This document shows, piece by piece, positions 23,190-35,019 of a DNA stretch of 64,000 bases. The DNA is from Colletotrichum lupini (lineage: Eukaryota; Ascomycota; Sordariomycetes; Glomerellales; Glomerellaceae): contig NC_064677.1 in the NCBI RefSeq assembly GCF_023278565.1, forward strand, positions 5,890,001 to 5,954,000. The letters are read 5' to 3'. A program made the position numbers and the translations under genes. Position 1 is the first letter of the stretch; every line of letters starts with the position of its first letter. Below the pieces are notes generated by a model. That model did no database searches and was not told where the DNA came from. It saw nothing but the letters and a program-made list of their open reading frames with translations.

Positions 23190-23795
23190 AGTGGTTATCG
23201 TCCCTACATCTGAATAGAGACCAGTAACGACTTTTGCCTATGAGGAAGAAAAGACGCACGCCGTTGGATGCAAAAATAAAACGGTCAGGCGTAAAAAGAG
23301 AGTGATTAGGGATCAGGGGGTTGATAAAAGACGAGCCTTGTGTTTTCCGAAAACCTGTCTGTCCCCCCCTTTTTTTTATATAGACATCAATCTTGGGTGG
23401 CGGAGGGGTGGAAATGGAAGGCATGAATCAACGGACATGAACACCCGGAACATAGAGAGAGAGAGAGAGAGAGCGCGCAAAAAAGGAGTCATAGACAGCA
23501 AGCTTTTGTGTAGGCGAGTTAGTCTTGGGGAGAAGAGATGTAGAAAAACGAAATGCTGTTAATGAACCTTTTCGTTTTGTCCCAGACACACATGCAAGAC
23601 CGAAATCACGAATCCGGCACTACATACAGACGACCCCAAGGATGATGATTGAACAAAACTTCAATGGATGAGTATGAGAAAGGAGGAGGCATTGCCTATG
23701 CAAGAAGATAAAATGTACGCCTGCCCACTAAACACCTTGCTACAAGGAAACGAAAAGCAACAGCGGTCCTTGAATCACATCGCACTGTCCCCCTT
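23190..23795. other. Convergent 3' region with a GA microsatellite
   Basis: This stretch lies between the stops of SSZ1 and the NT-C2 gene. It contains a GA dinucleotide run at about 23454-23473. No gene seen. Confidence 0.5.
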
Positions 23796-25523
23796 TTATG
23801 TGACAGCGCCAGGCAACCTCCACGCGACGAGATCATCACGGACGTCAAACTCCTCCAGCTCCCTGTTCCTCCTCGAGCTCTCGCGCCCGCGATCACTACT
23901 GCCCATCGTCGGCGCCAGGCTCACCATGCTCCCGCTGCGACTCCTCGAGCGCCCGTGATCGCGCGCACCGATACCCCCTCCGTTACCGCCACCACCACCA
24001 CCACCACCTCCTACTCCGAGCCGTTGGTCGTCGTCCCGACCCCTGGTCCGGCTATGTGAGCCGCGACGAGCAACGTTGCTGGCGCCGGCGGTGCTGCTCG
24101 CTGCGTCGCCACGGCCCGTAACGATGGTGGCCATGCTCTTAATGCTCCGCAAGCTCCTCATGCTCCTGTCGCTGGAGCCGCTGTTGTTGCGTGAATGGTG
24201 GCGGTGGCCGTTGTGCAGGCGGTGCAGGTGCAAGTGATCCTGCTGAGGCGGGTCCAGCAGCTGTTGGTGTTGCTGCTGCTGCTTCCGTTCCAGCTTGCGA
24301 AAGTCCGAGGGTCGGAGGGTGCCGTTCATGCCACCCTCGTCGGAGCTCAGAGAGCCGCCGTTGTCCAGGTCAAAGGTGGCCGTCTTTTTGCCGGTGCGTC
24401 CCGTGCGCCCGGCCTGCCATCCGTCGCCGCCGGAAAAGATGTCTTCGATGCACTGATCGGCGGGGAGCTCGCCGGATTGACAGGACCAGGAGGCTGCGAG
24501 GGCGCGGCGGTACATGTCCTGCACTTCGGAGGCATCCCTGGATTTTGCCATTGTGGGAAGCTCTTGGGGGGTGATGTTAGTACGAGATGGACTGCCAAGA
24601 AACGCAGATTTAGAAAACCGCAGAAGACTTACGTCCAGCATCATCTTGCTCAACTGCTTCGCCCGCCATGATGCCGGCAATCCCGCCAAATACGGGTGCA
24701 GTTTTCAAAGGAGGCGCAGAGTAGTTCTTGTCGCCATCGAGCTGCATCATCAAAATGCCGATCTTCAATGTGCTGTTGATCTTGCTTTCCTGCATAAGAT
24801 ACCGCCGCACGATGCCATCCTCGACATCTGGATCGTCCAGCACCGGCGCCCTCGTCGACATTGGGCTCTGACTGGTGCCGCTGCTTCGCTTGCGCGAGTG
24901 ACCGCGGTCGAAGCTAGCGCTCTCTCGGGTGAGGCCATCGCTTTCCTCCACGTACTCGCTGAGGTTGAGCTTGACGATACCGAGCGAGATCTTCTCCTCC
25001 CTGCCGCTGCCCGGGAATTGTTGAAGGACCTCAAATTCGACGGGACACTCGGTTAGGTTATTGTTCTTGTCGATGCTGATCCGGATATGGCTGACGACCT
25101 TGGAGTAGTTATACTCGACCTTGTGGTTGGAAATCGGGCATTGCGGCGTGCGGCCGCGGTGCTCGGCGTGAATAGAGTGTGCGAGGTTCCATTTTACTAT
25201 TGACGTCCCTGATACCAACGGGACGTTGTTTAAGTCGAAGATCTGGAGGAGTTGTCAATAAGAGAGATTCTTCGCCAAGATGCAGCAACTGCCGTGTCAA
25301 GAAGGGCTCACACCTTTAGATGTAACTCAAACTTTGGCTGCGTCAAGTAACGTTAGCTCAAACCGGTTCGCTGAGTGGTCACCAACAATGGCGCACATCC
25401 TCCACTTTTGGGGATTGACTTTCCCATGGCAGGATGGTGGGCGCAGAGAGGAGGCATTACCTTTCTGTTCTTATTGACTGTGGGCAGGAAGCCCCCGTTA
25501 GCCATGCTCTTTAGGGGACTCAT
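23796..25523 (-). CDS. NT-C2 (EEIG1/EHBP1-type) domain protein
   Basis: Exons are 25523-25461, 25337-25314 (24 nt), 25242-24633 and 24562-23796, giving 487 residues. The N-terminal ~180 residues form an NT-type C2 domain: KFELHLKIFDLNNVPLVSG, VKWNLAHSIHAEHRGRTP, PISNHKVEYNY, CPVEFEVLQQFP and IKLNLSEYVE-like strands, ending with LKIGILMMQLDG. NT-C2 domains tether proteins to membranes, usually in trafficking or cytoskeletal roles. The tail has a Gln/His run, a nine-glycine run encoded by GGT/GGA repeats and Arg-Ser dipeptides, and looks disordered. The 24-nt micro-exon codes for PKFELHLK, the first beta strand, and is needed for a complete domain. Exact biological role unknown. Confidence 0.87.
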
Positions 25524-28500
25524 TTTGAGCGAGTGATTCGCTCACGCTCAGCGCAAATGATAATGACGGAGACAAGAGTAGAAGCAAAACAAGGCGGGGA
25601 CCGAAAAGCCCCGGGCCCCAACAAGAGGTGCTTTCAAGGGAGAGACATGGGAATGATGAGGTTGTTGATTACACAGCAAAAGCGAATAGAATAGGTAGGG
25701 CTGGACGTGACGAGAAAAGGCCACCAAGCTCTCTCCGGGGTTGTCTCAGTGAGATCTCAGCCTCATGTGAGGTACGGGTGAGCAGAGGGCCAGGCAACCC
25801 ACGTGGCCACAAGGAATGCGTATGTTTAGGTGAAATAAGGAGAATACAATAAGGACAACAACGCCGGCAAAAAATCAGCTCGACATGGGACGGATGATGG
25901 AGGAGAACGAATCGGAGAAAGGAGCAACAGAGGCTTACTTAAGGAAGCCATGTTTCATGGAAGGCATGGCGGGTTGGGTTCCGTCGGGGCCAGCAAGTTA
26001 ATAATACCTGCGACCTCTGATGAGGACCGCGCGCCTTCGGAGGTAGGTAGATACCGTAAGGTATGTAAGACTGCGCGGGCGGGCAGGCAAGCAGACGGCA
26101 GTGTGCAAGGGCTGGCAAGGCACACACACAGTCGTAGTCGCAGTCGCAGTCGCAGGCGCGCAGGAAAGTCCAACAACACGAATAGATTTGTCCCCTCTTG
26201 TCAGCGACGCTCGGTTTCGTTTCGGGACAGCCGGATAATACGGTGCTGGAGGAGCTGTGAGAGGGGCAGAACCACCAGTAGGTACAGCTAATAGATAACG
26301 GGATGCTGGTACCGTGCCGCTGAGTCCAGTCTTCCTGAATTGTCCGCTGAAGGAAAGGCTTGAAATTGCATGCGTGGTCAGCGGCCAATCGCCGTCTACC
26401 TGACAGTGCGTCGTCCGTCCGCGGGCGTCGATAGAATGGAAGCTGAGAGCGCGCGAGAGAGATATGGGCTTGTATGTATTGCGGCAGAGCGCAGGGGGTA
26501 GTCAGGAATTCGGGGTTCCAGACTGTACGGAGGAGACTGATCCTCCACGGGCGGATTGACTCAGCAAACAGGGGTCTGCTGTCCGTAGATGTCGGAGATA
26601 TCCAAGACTCGGTACAATTTCTGACAGCTCAGAGAGTTGAATTGCCGTGAATCAAGTCGTGTTTGCGTGTCGATGCTCTCCCTCCTCTGATGATGAAAGA
26701 AAGAGAGTTTGACTTTGGACAGGGTCGAAGGAATACGTAACTCCGTCAAGTGCCACCTGCCCCAGCATCCTGGGCGTACGGATACCGGAACCGCTATAGC
26801 GGCATGTATCTGGCCCGAGTTCTTCAATGAGCCACAACTGGATCCTCGGGTCCAGCAACTAGTAGCCTGCGCCACAATAGACCTCGTGGTCTTTTATGAC
26901 ACCCAGTAGTCCATACATCGTGACAAGTTGCATTTCATGCCTCTTTGAACCGATGTCTTGGGCCCATATCACCAGTGCTTTCTTACCCAGTTGCGTTGTT
27001 GTCGCAGTGTCATAGTCATGCTGTTGCACCTCAGGCCTCTCTCAAGGGTGGCTTTACCATCAGTACCCAAGGACAAGGAATTCAGTCTCTAGAACACCAT
27101 CTACAACCTTCCGTTGGCAACTACAAGCCTTCCATATCCGTCAAAGGCCAACACCAACTGGAGGCCACGATAATTCTGCATGCTCTTAGCCAGATCATTT
27201 TTTTCATTCGTGATGCATTCTACCTCAAAAACTCTGCAGTATGCGTACAGCGTCCTAAATTTTCTCAATACAATCGACAGCTTGCCGCCGTACTGTCAAT
27301 TTTCAATTTCGCGATACCTTTAATAGCAAGACCTTGATTCCTTGAAGATCTAGATCGATGCAGTCCAGTCGGCCTCTTACGTAACACCCGTTGACTTTTC
27401 GTTAGGCTTCTAACCTCGCGATGTGTGTTAGGGGCATGAGCCACATATCAAGCTTTCTCTGGTCCACTTTCTAGCCTTGCCTGTATTACTAGCATCTGTT
27501 CGCAACGAGTCGACATTTTGCGAACAGCAGTCAACTCAGTCGCCGTACTCCCGAGAGACGAACCGGTGGAATCCATGTATGTCGTGGACTTTTTTCCGGC
27601 TTTACGGAGTACAGGCGCAAAAGATTAGCGGGAGATGGCTCTCAAGGGAAATCACACGATACGGCTTTAAAACGTTGCTCATGCTGTTTCTCAAGCTCGC
27701 GGTCACCTTAATACGTTGTAATTCGATCCAGGAAAAGGGAGACGTAATACGGAATTATAGAGAAATTGCCTGGGTAATGAAATCCATCAAAGTGAACTCA
27801 AGAACATTGAAAAAGGTCGGCGAGGGTTGACGGTCCTTCTCAGCACGGTAGGTACTTCGCCAGGACAAAACTCCAGAGCCTAGTCTAGTCGGGGAATGTC
27901 ACGATCAAGCCACCCAAACCTGCCAAAAACTATAAGAAACCTAAGTTTGTAACACAGAGCCTCACCAATAGTCGAGATCCGGCAGCCAGTCAACTTTCAC
28001 CCTGAAGACAAGCCAAAAAAAGGAGCATCTGAAAGGACAAGGGTCCGGGGCCTCACGACATGTAGTGACGATGCCGTCCAATATGCTTCTCCAAGATAGT
28101 CTCCAGACACCACCAGGGTGCAGCCCTGTCCTTTCCGGGTTCCCCCAAGCAGATGGAGGCTGCCGGAACATGCCGACATCTGCGTCAAGATGAACACTCC
28201 CACCCAAGGATGGACAGAGAAACTGCAAGGACCTGAGATAATCATGAGATTTCGGGATAGCTCGCAACTCGCGATGAGGTGTACGTCCCTCGTATGAGTG
28301 TGCGTCGTCCGAGACAAGATAGACCCCAGCCATCACGCGCAACGCCCAGGCTTCAAAGACCATTCCAGACCCTTCGTGAAACCTCCCGAGGAAGGCGCCT
28401 CATAAAAAAAGTTTTGAACATTCGGCCAGGGAACTGGAGGACGACTGGGGTCACGCCGCACCGGGGCGCGCTACCCGTCAGCCGTCGTGAGACAGGAAGA

Positions 28501-29954
28501 GAGCCTGAGGGTGAGAGTGAGAGTCTGAGTGAGAAAGGTGTGACGCAGTACAGGCGTGCAGTTCTCCACACAAACTCAATCAACATCCCAGTCCCTCGAG
28601 TTCCCGCCCCCAGCAGAAAGAGGAATCCCCCGAGCCGCATACGTCATGGCCCTCTCATCCCAATCTCCATACTTCGTACAGCACACACACACCGAAACGC
28701 CCAGACGAACGATGTCATATCTTCACAGGAACCTGTTTGGAGGGGGAAGGGAGGGCGTAGGGAAATGAGACAAGCCGCAATGACCGCCACAAAATGCTAC
28801 GCCCGCAGCCACCACGTTTTCTCCTTGGTCGAGGAGGCTTGTGGCTGGGGCGCTACTTTTCTCAGTTTACCTGGTTCACTAACTGCACCATGACATGTTT
28901 TCTCCAATCATTCGATTGGAACCACGCAGCTTAATGGGACTTGATGAACGCCGACGTGCAATCAAACTCTTCGACGCAGACTCGTGCAGCGAAAATCTTT
29001 CCTGCGGGCTAACGTAAGGTTACTGATAGTGTGGAGGGGAGCCACCCAAAACGGGCACCATTCACACCCCAACCGTGCCAACGTCGTGCCCAAACGACTC
29101 GAACTGGTCGCTCCTTCTGGACGGCGCATTCGCTCCGGCCCTGTGAGATGTCGTCGTGTGACGGGGGGATCAGAAACCTTGATGCGGACCGGGGGTGTGT
29201 GTACCGTGTATGTGAGTGGGTGACCACACCTCGTCTCGAGATTTCTCTCTTCTCATTTGAGATAGGAGGTGTCTTTCCCTCGGCCGATTGGTTTAGAGAC
29301 ACATTCTCCCATTGAAGGAATCCGAGGGAGTACATTTGAGAAAAAAGACTGGGGTGGAAAGTACATACCCTGATACCTTACCTCACCATATACGAAGGGA
29401 CGGGACGGAAGGTGGGAAAAAAAAAAAAAAGTGATGTATCACGGGAGATTACCACATTGACGTCACCATGCGGTGTCCCGGCTACCTTAGCAGAGCACTT
29501 GCACGCCTCGCACTCTGTCTCTCTCCCTCTCCCACAGACTCCAGCCCAGACCACACCTCCCCCAATTCTCCTAGCGCCAAAACGACCCGGAAATTAGGGT
29601 AATGTGTGATACGATACCATGCCTTACCGCTGACCCGTGAGGTACACCGTAAAGGTAGAGACAATCGACGATGGCGGGGGGGATGTACCTTACTTTCGTA
29701 ATGGTGTCACCGCTCTGCTGTGATGTAAGGTGTTTGGCAAGTCACAAGGGTGTGCCTTGACGTTGCGCATTCCCAACTGCTCTGGCGTTCACTCTGTATA
29801 TAAGACCCTTTATCCTTTTCCTCTACCTCACCCTTTCGTACTATCCCATCACAGCCAAACACCATCGAACAAACCACCAAACACCCTTCGAGGTTCTCTC
29901 TACAGCTCTACAAATTACCACTTTCCAACCCACCAATACCACAACACCGCAACA
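25524..29954. other. Gene-free stretch of 4.4 kb
   Basis: Open frames here (up to 204 codons at about 28279-28893, 133 at 28363-27962, 130 at about 26945-27337) lack domains, consistent starts or splice signals, so no gene is called. The right end contains a T/A-run region, an AGGTAAGGT motif (reverse, 29374-29383) and the TATA box of the mini-protein gene. A TACGGAGTAC decamer is at about 27603. No tRNA or 5S rRNA pattern was recognised. Confidence 0.45.
29797..29803 (+). promoter_or_regulatory. TATA box of the myristoylated mini-protein gene
   Basis: TATATAA lies about 150 bp upstream of the ATG at 29955. A CT-rich initiator-like stretch and A/C-rich leader follow, as in strongly expressed fungal genes. 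Confidence 0.6.
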
Positions 29955-30242
29955 ATGGGCGCCGTCGTCTCTTGTGTAAGTCATCAGTCCTCTTCCATAC
30001 CCGACTATCATGGAAGAAACCACAAACTAATCACCATCCCCCCATAGGTCCAATCCGTCTTCCGGACCATCGGCAACTGCCTCACCTCCGTCATCTCAGG
30101 CATCGGAGGCATCCTCCACGCCATCATCGGCGGCATCGTCTCCTTCTGCAACATCATCATCAGCTTCCTCACCTGCGGCTACTGCGGTCGTCGCGGCGGC
30201 GGCGGACGTCGTCACAAGACCACGACTAGAAGTCGCGTCTAA
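29955..30242 (+). CDS. Small hydrophobic protein with N-myristoylation signal
   Basis: Exons 29955-29975 and 30048-30242 encode 71 residues. The N-terminus MGAVVSC fits the N-myristoylation rule (Gly2, Ser6), with Cys7 available for palmitoylation. The middle is a run of Ile/Gly/Val-rich amphipathic or hydrophobic turns (about residues 8-48), then TCGYCGRR, a glycine run and a basic tail ending TTTRSRV. A 72-nt intron follows codon 7. The design suggests a peripheral protein of inner membranes or plasma membrane. Similar small proteins seem common in filamentous fungi, but I know of no assigned function. A strong TATA box suggests high or induced expression. Confidence 0.8.
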
Positions 30243-30675
30243 GCCGACCCTTCTGTCTCACACATGAAGATGGAAGGGGTTGAGCCACGACGATTCGAAT
30301 TATTGACACGAATGAACGGAGGAGCGCAGGGACGGGTTGAGGAGTAATGGAGAGTGCGACGCGATATCAGCTTTGACAGCATACCCACCCACGAGTTTTT
30401 TTCCTTTTCCCTTTACGATACCCAGATACCAGTAGCTTAGCTTGAATGGTATAACACGATATCCACAAACAAAGGAGTGCCACTGTGATACTGAACACAC
30501 ATAATTGCTTTTGTCGCGATTGACCGACAGTTGGTATTATATGCTAGCTATCTTCGCCAAGAGCTCTCACGTACCATTGGATGACAAAAGTACACCACCG
30601 TGTCGAGAAGATCGTTCGACATGGTATGAAATTCGCTGACATTGAATAGAGCGCTGTATTTTGATCTTTACATAT
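30243..30675. other. Convergent 3' region
   Basis: This stretch holds the 3' ends of the mini-protein gene (plus) and RAD1 (minus). No gene seen. Confidence 0.5.
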
Positions 30676-33526
30676 CTAATCTTCCAGAACATTACGGTTA
30701 AAGAACCCATAGACCTGCCGCCCAGACTCCTTCCCAATCATCGGCTCAAGCTCCCTCTCCGTCAAGTTGGCCACCTCCCTCAAATTCTCCGTCGCCAGCA
30801 CGAGCCGCATAATATTCTTGGGATTGATCCCCGGCACGGCGCCCAGCATCTCCTGCGGCTCGAGATTGAAAGCCTGGTCCTCGGCCTGCATATCTTTATC
30901 GAGCCCGGCGCGCACCGCAGCGATGGGATCCGGCTCGTCCTCCTGCGCCTTGAGCGACTCAAAAATCTCGGCCGTCTGGTACGGCGACGACGACCATATG
31001 ATGCGCAGCTTGGGGAACGCCAGCGTCAGCAGGACGAGCTTGGACTGCAGGTCCGACGAGGTGTTCGTCGGCGCGATGCTGTTGAGGCTGCCCGAGAGGT
31101 CGGCAAAGGGCTCCAGCGTAAACGACTTGTTCTGGTCAAACTCGATGAGGAGCATGGCGCTCTTGTAGTGCTGGAACATGGTCTCGCACTGCGCGTAGAG
31201 GCGGCCGTCCTTGAAGGACGAGATGAGATCGGAGATGGACTTGCGCTCGACGCAGATGTTGGGCGAGAGGACGTAGTCGCCGACCGTGAGCATGCAGGGG
31301 ACGATGATCATGGACCGCCCGTGCAGGAGCGACGGCAGCGAGGAGCGGAACTCGCGCACGTCGACGACGACGCGGGGCGGCTGCGCCGTGGCGGCGAGAC
31401 GGCCGCCGCCGGCGATCCTGGTGTTGATTGTGCGGAGGAAGGCCTCCTGCGGGTCTTCGGCGCCGTGGGGGTCGACCGTCATCACCAGGGACATGGACGC
31501 CCGCTCTTTGATGAGCTTCGTGAAGGCGTCCTTTTCGCGCCGCACGCTCGAGAGGTACCGCTGCTCCTCGACCGACTCGCCGTAGTACATGAAGTACACC
31601 CGCACGTTTCTGTCGTTGTGGGATGACCGGTAGACCTCGACGCGGCGGATGAAGGCGGCGTCGGGCTCGTACATTATGATGTACCGGGGCTTCACCTCCT
31701 CCAAGACGTGCTCATCCTGGTCCCCGTCGTATGCGTGAATGACAACCAGATCCTGCATCTCGTACAGTTGGAAAAAGTCCTCCATGTTCTCCAGAGGGTC
31801 GGTGACAATCTCTGGCTTTTGGTCCGCTTCCTCCTCTGTGATTTGCACCTCGGCCATGAGGTCTTCGACATCCGTGGGCTTTTCAAAGAATTGGAGGATG
31901 CTGCCGTTGTCGGCTCGCCCTTGGGCTGTTCCCGACATACCGCCCCCTCGCATGCGTCTGCGCTTGTTCGATGGTGCCTTGCCCCGAAGCCGCTGACCGT
32001 TTCGATCGGTGGCGCCATTCAGAGCCTTTTGGTTTTCGGAAAATAGTGTAGCATTGACCTGGGCGAACTCCCGTTTCCACCGCAAGTAGTTACGCAGCTT
32101 CCGCCTCATCATGAAAGCTGCGGATGCCGAGTCTTCGTCGTCATCGTCTTTCGTCGGATCTTTCTCGACCTTTGGCTTGAAATACATAGTTTGCAAATAG
32201 TCTCGAAGCTGTCTACAGGTGTTTGTATCCCCACACATGATGAGAATGGTACCGTTGGAATCGTCGCGGGCCGGTGGGTCAAAGTGCATGCTATTGTCAA
32301 TCTCTGTCAAGACGTCCGCCAGCCAAGCCCATTTAGGCTGTTCTTCGAGAACAGGGCGAAGTGAATCGATGTTGGCGTCTGCTGTGGCAGCTTTTGCGCT
32401 GGCGGAGTAGACTCGACGCCGCGCTGTCTCGAAGATGGTCTGCGCTGCGTCAAGGAACAACCAAGGGGACTGGTTCTGCCTTGTCGACCCCGGAGGTGGC
32501 GAATGTGCCGCATGGATGGTATCTAAATGTTGCAAGAATGAGACGGCGTCGAGGGAGAGGACGGACGAGAGCATGCCTCGAAGGACGCTCAAGTCGTTGA
32601 CGATCTGTCGAGTTTTCCAGCTGACTCTATGCCAGTTAGGGTCGAGCTGCCTTCTGATGATCACGTCAAAGTTCTTGTGCAGGGCGCTGTCGAGGTTCCA
32701 ATCCTCCATCTCCAGGCCCGTGTTGCCCTTCTTCAGCTCGTGAATGCTGACTTCCACACACTCCAGGATGGCGTTTTGAATGTCTCGCATGGGCTCGCTC
32801 ATTGAGATGTTCAACTCGATCACCTCTGCCGTCTTTTTGCCCTCCAAAGACTCTGCTACTGTAACGTGGAAGCGTGGCCATAATGACGCCTTTCTCAGAA
32901 AGAGGTTCCTCATCATGGTGGTCAATGGCGAGAAGCCGGTCGAAAATGGATCGGGATTATCGGCGAATGCTTTGAGAAAGCCAGCCTTGTTCTTTTGTCG
33001 ATAGATGCGTAGAATGAAGGCCTCAAGCGACGTGGCCACGACGCGGTCGGCGTGTAAAACGATGAGGCCGGTGACTTTCTCGGTGTCGAGCAAATTGGTT
33101 AGGAGGTCAACGACAAGGATTCGCGATGTGATGCTAAAGATTCCACCACGAGTATACATCTTTTCTCTCACGCCGACACTGGTGAAGTCGGTGTTGACGA
33201 CCGTGAGCCCCCTCGCGTTGGGCGACTGGCTGATTGCGGCATGCTCGGCCAGCGCCTCTCCAATCCAGTTGTTTTCGCGATCCTCGGCCCCAACGAGGAT
33301 AATCAGGTTGTTTCCTGCGGCATCATAAGAGTGAAGCAGGTTTGTGACGAGCCTCATGAGCCCCAGCCCACGGGCGAGGACGACGAGCTCATCTTCATTC
33401 CGCAGCTCCTGGAACAGGCTCTGTTGGTATTCCTGGCAGGAGTCAATTTGATGAAGCACGTTAAAATGAAGATGGTGGACTTACAAGGGGAAGAGAGAGC
33501 TTGACCGGCTGAGCGTTGTTTGACAT
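30676..33526 (-). CDS. RAD1: XPF/Rad1 structure-specific DNA repair endonuclease subunit
   Basis: Exons 33526-33485 and 33432-30676 encode 932 residues. Rad1/XPF with Rad10/ERCC1 cuts 5' of lesions in nucleotide excision repair and trims flaps in recombination. The N-terminus reads LPLEYQQSLFQELRNEDELVV across the 52-nt intron, typical of Rad1. It belongs to the degenerate helicase part. A Lys/Arg-rich insert lies in the middle (about residues 480-515). The ERCC4 nuclease has VVVDVREFRSSLP, GDYVLSP and ERKSISDL (Glu743-Arg-Lys, Asp749), the metal-binding GDx(n)ERKxxxD signature. The C-terminus has the helix-hairpin-helix pair (GAVPGINPKNIMRL) used for ERCC1 pairing. The gene looks complete and active. 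Confidence 0.96.
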
Positions 33527-34739
33527 GGTGCATCGTGGCTGGCCGTGGGCAGCACCAAGTGTGGTTGAAAGCTACCTCAAGACATTGGATCGATCATGAC
33601 TGGGTCCGGACTGAGGTCACCACTAAAGTTCCTGGCCACTGCTATACAGTTCCTCGCACAGTGTGTCAAGCCTCTGATTACGGTGTTTGAACGTCGACTC
33701 TCACTGTACGTTCTCGACATCCAACTTCAAGCAAGACGTTCAACTTCAGGAAGTTAGTTGGTCATATACAATTTGGCTTCTTCGATATCCTCTTTGAAGA
33801 GAGTCATATAGGGAATTCCTGCACTACACTGGCTTCTCTCAGAAGTAGCCAGTATCAACCGCGGTCAAGAAACTACTGACGAAGACATGGTGCAAACGCT
33901 AACATGTAAGCTTAGAATGTACCGGCGAATGGTGTTAGTCTAGTCACTCGCCAAAGACATGGCTGAGCACCGCCGAAGCAGTCGCCTCGAGAATCTTGCT
34001 TGAATTCTCAACAGTGATGAAGAGATTCTCTCGGTTTTAGCACTTTACCTACCTCATTTCACTTCCAGACCCGTATCCCCCGTTGGCTCTTGAAATCACC
34101 CCGTGGTCACAGAAACAAGACATGTTGAGATCTTCAACAGCAATCCTGCTTAGTGCCAACACAGCATCGAATCGACAAGGCTCGGCAACGATCACTGGCA
34201 GATGCAACCGTGGGGTTATGGAGCATGGCGTGCTTGTCATTGGAAAGCCTGCCGTCTTCTGTCAAGATTTTGGTCCCATCCTCTTGCACGTTAGCGGCCC
34301 TCGTGATATGCACGTAATTCGCCGGTGACGCGCAGAGAGTCTGGCCAGCATCTTCCCATCCAAACACGCCAAGATCAATGGCTGCTGAAGGGGCCCGGCT
34401 ACGCGCGGTACACGCAGAGAGCCAATCGCACAACCAAAAAGACATGCGTCTTTTGGTGTTTGCATAGGAGGCCTTCCAGGTAAGCGGGGATGTTGCTCGC
34501 GGGGTTGTGACTGCCTCTACCCCTCTGCGGGCGGGACGACGTCATCGGCCGTCGCAACCTTCCACGTACCGCAGTGACCCGCCTCAACTCACATGTAAGC
34601 CACCAGCGAAGATAGTTTATAAGTAGCCCAGTGTCCTGCTCTTGCTGCCTGGCCGTTTAACTATTCATCACACTACCGATCCATCAAAGTACCAAAGACT
34701 CTCAAACTAAACCACCCAAGTACTCAAACACCAGTCAAA
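33527..34739. promoter_or_regulatory. Divergent intergenic region, RAD1 and hydrophilic small protein
   Basis: 1.2 kb between divergent start codons. The right part contains a TATA-like TTTATAAGTA (34616-34625), about 115 bp before the downstream ATG, and CCCCT/AGGGG stress-element-like pentamers (about 34389 and 34519). No gene seen. Confidence 0.45.
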
Positions 34740-35019
34740 ATGGCCGACAAGGTTAAGGAACTCGTCAACAACATCACCAAGGGTGACGTGAGTAGCATCT
34801 CTCCCTCATACTCACCCACAGCAGCGAAGCTGACATCTTACTTAGAACTCCGACAAGGAGAAGGAGTTCAGCACTCAGCCCATCAAGGAGGGTGGTGTCG
34901 ACCCCAAGTTTGCTGCTCACCAAGCGCACCCCGGCCCTGCCGTCCCCAAGGACTTCAACGCCCAAGAGGAGGGAACTAAGGAGGAGCGCCGAGCCAAGGC
35001 GGAGGCTTTGAACAAATAA
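34740..35019 (+). CDS. Small hydrophilic (hydrophilin-like) protein
   Basis: Exons 34740-34787 and 34846-35019 encode 73 residues. The protein is almost wholly polar: many Lys, Glu, Asp, Gly and Ala, no Cys or Trp, no membrane segment. It begins MADKVKELVNNITKGD and contains PIKEGGVDPKF and an acidic/basic C-terminus (EERRAKAEALNK), so it should be disordered or helical. The 58-nt intron is phase 0. The promoter has a TATA-like box and possible stress elements. It resembles stress or spore hydrophilins in character only; I do not recognise a named family. Confidence 0.75.

Noticed and set aside
26945..27830. Two plus-strand frames of 130 and 117 codons
   Set aside because: They lack ATG starts, splice signals and domain content; likely chance.
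28279..28893. 204-codon plus-strand frame
   Set aside because: Arg/Pro-rich low-information sequence, first codon is not ATG, overlapped by equally long minus-strand frames.
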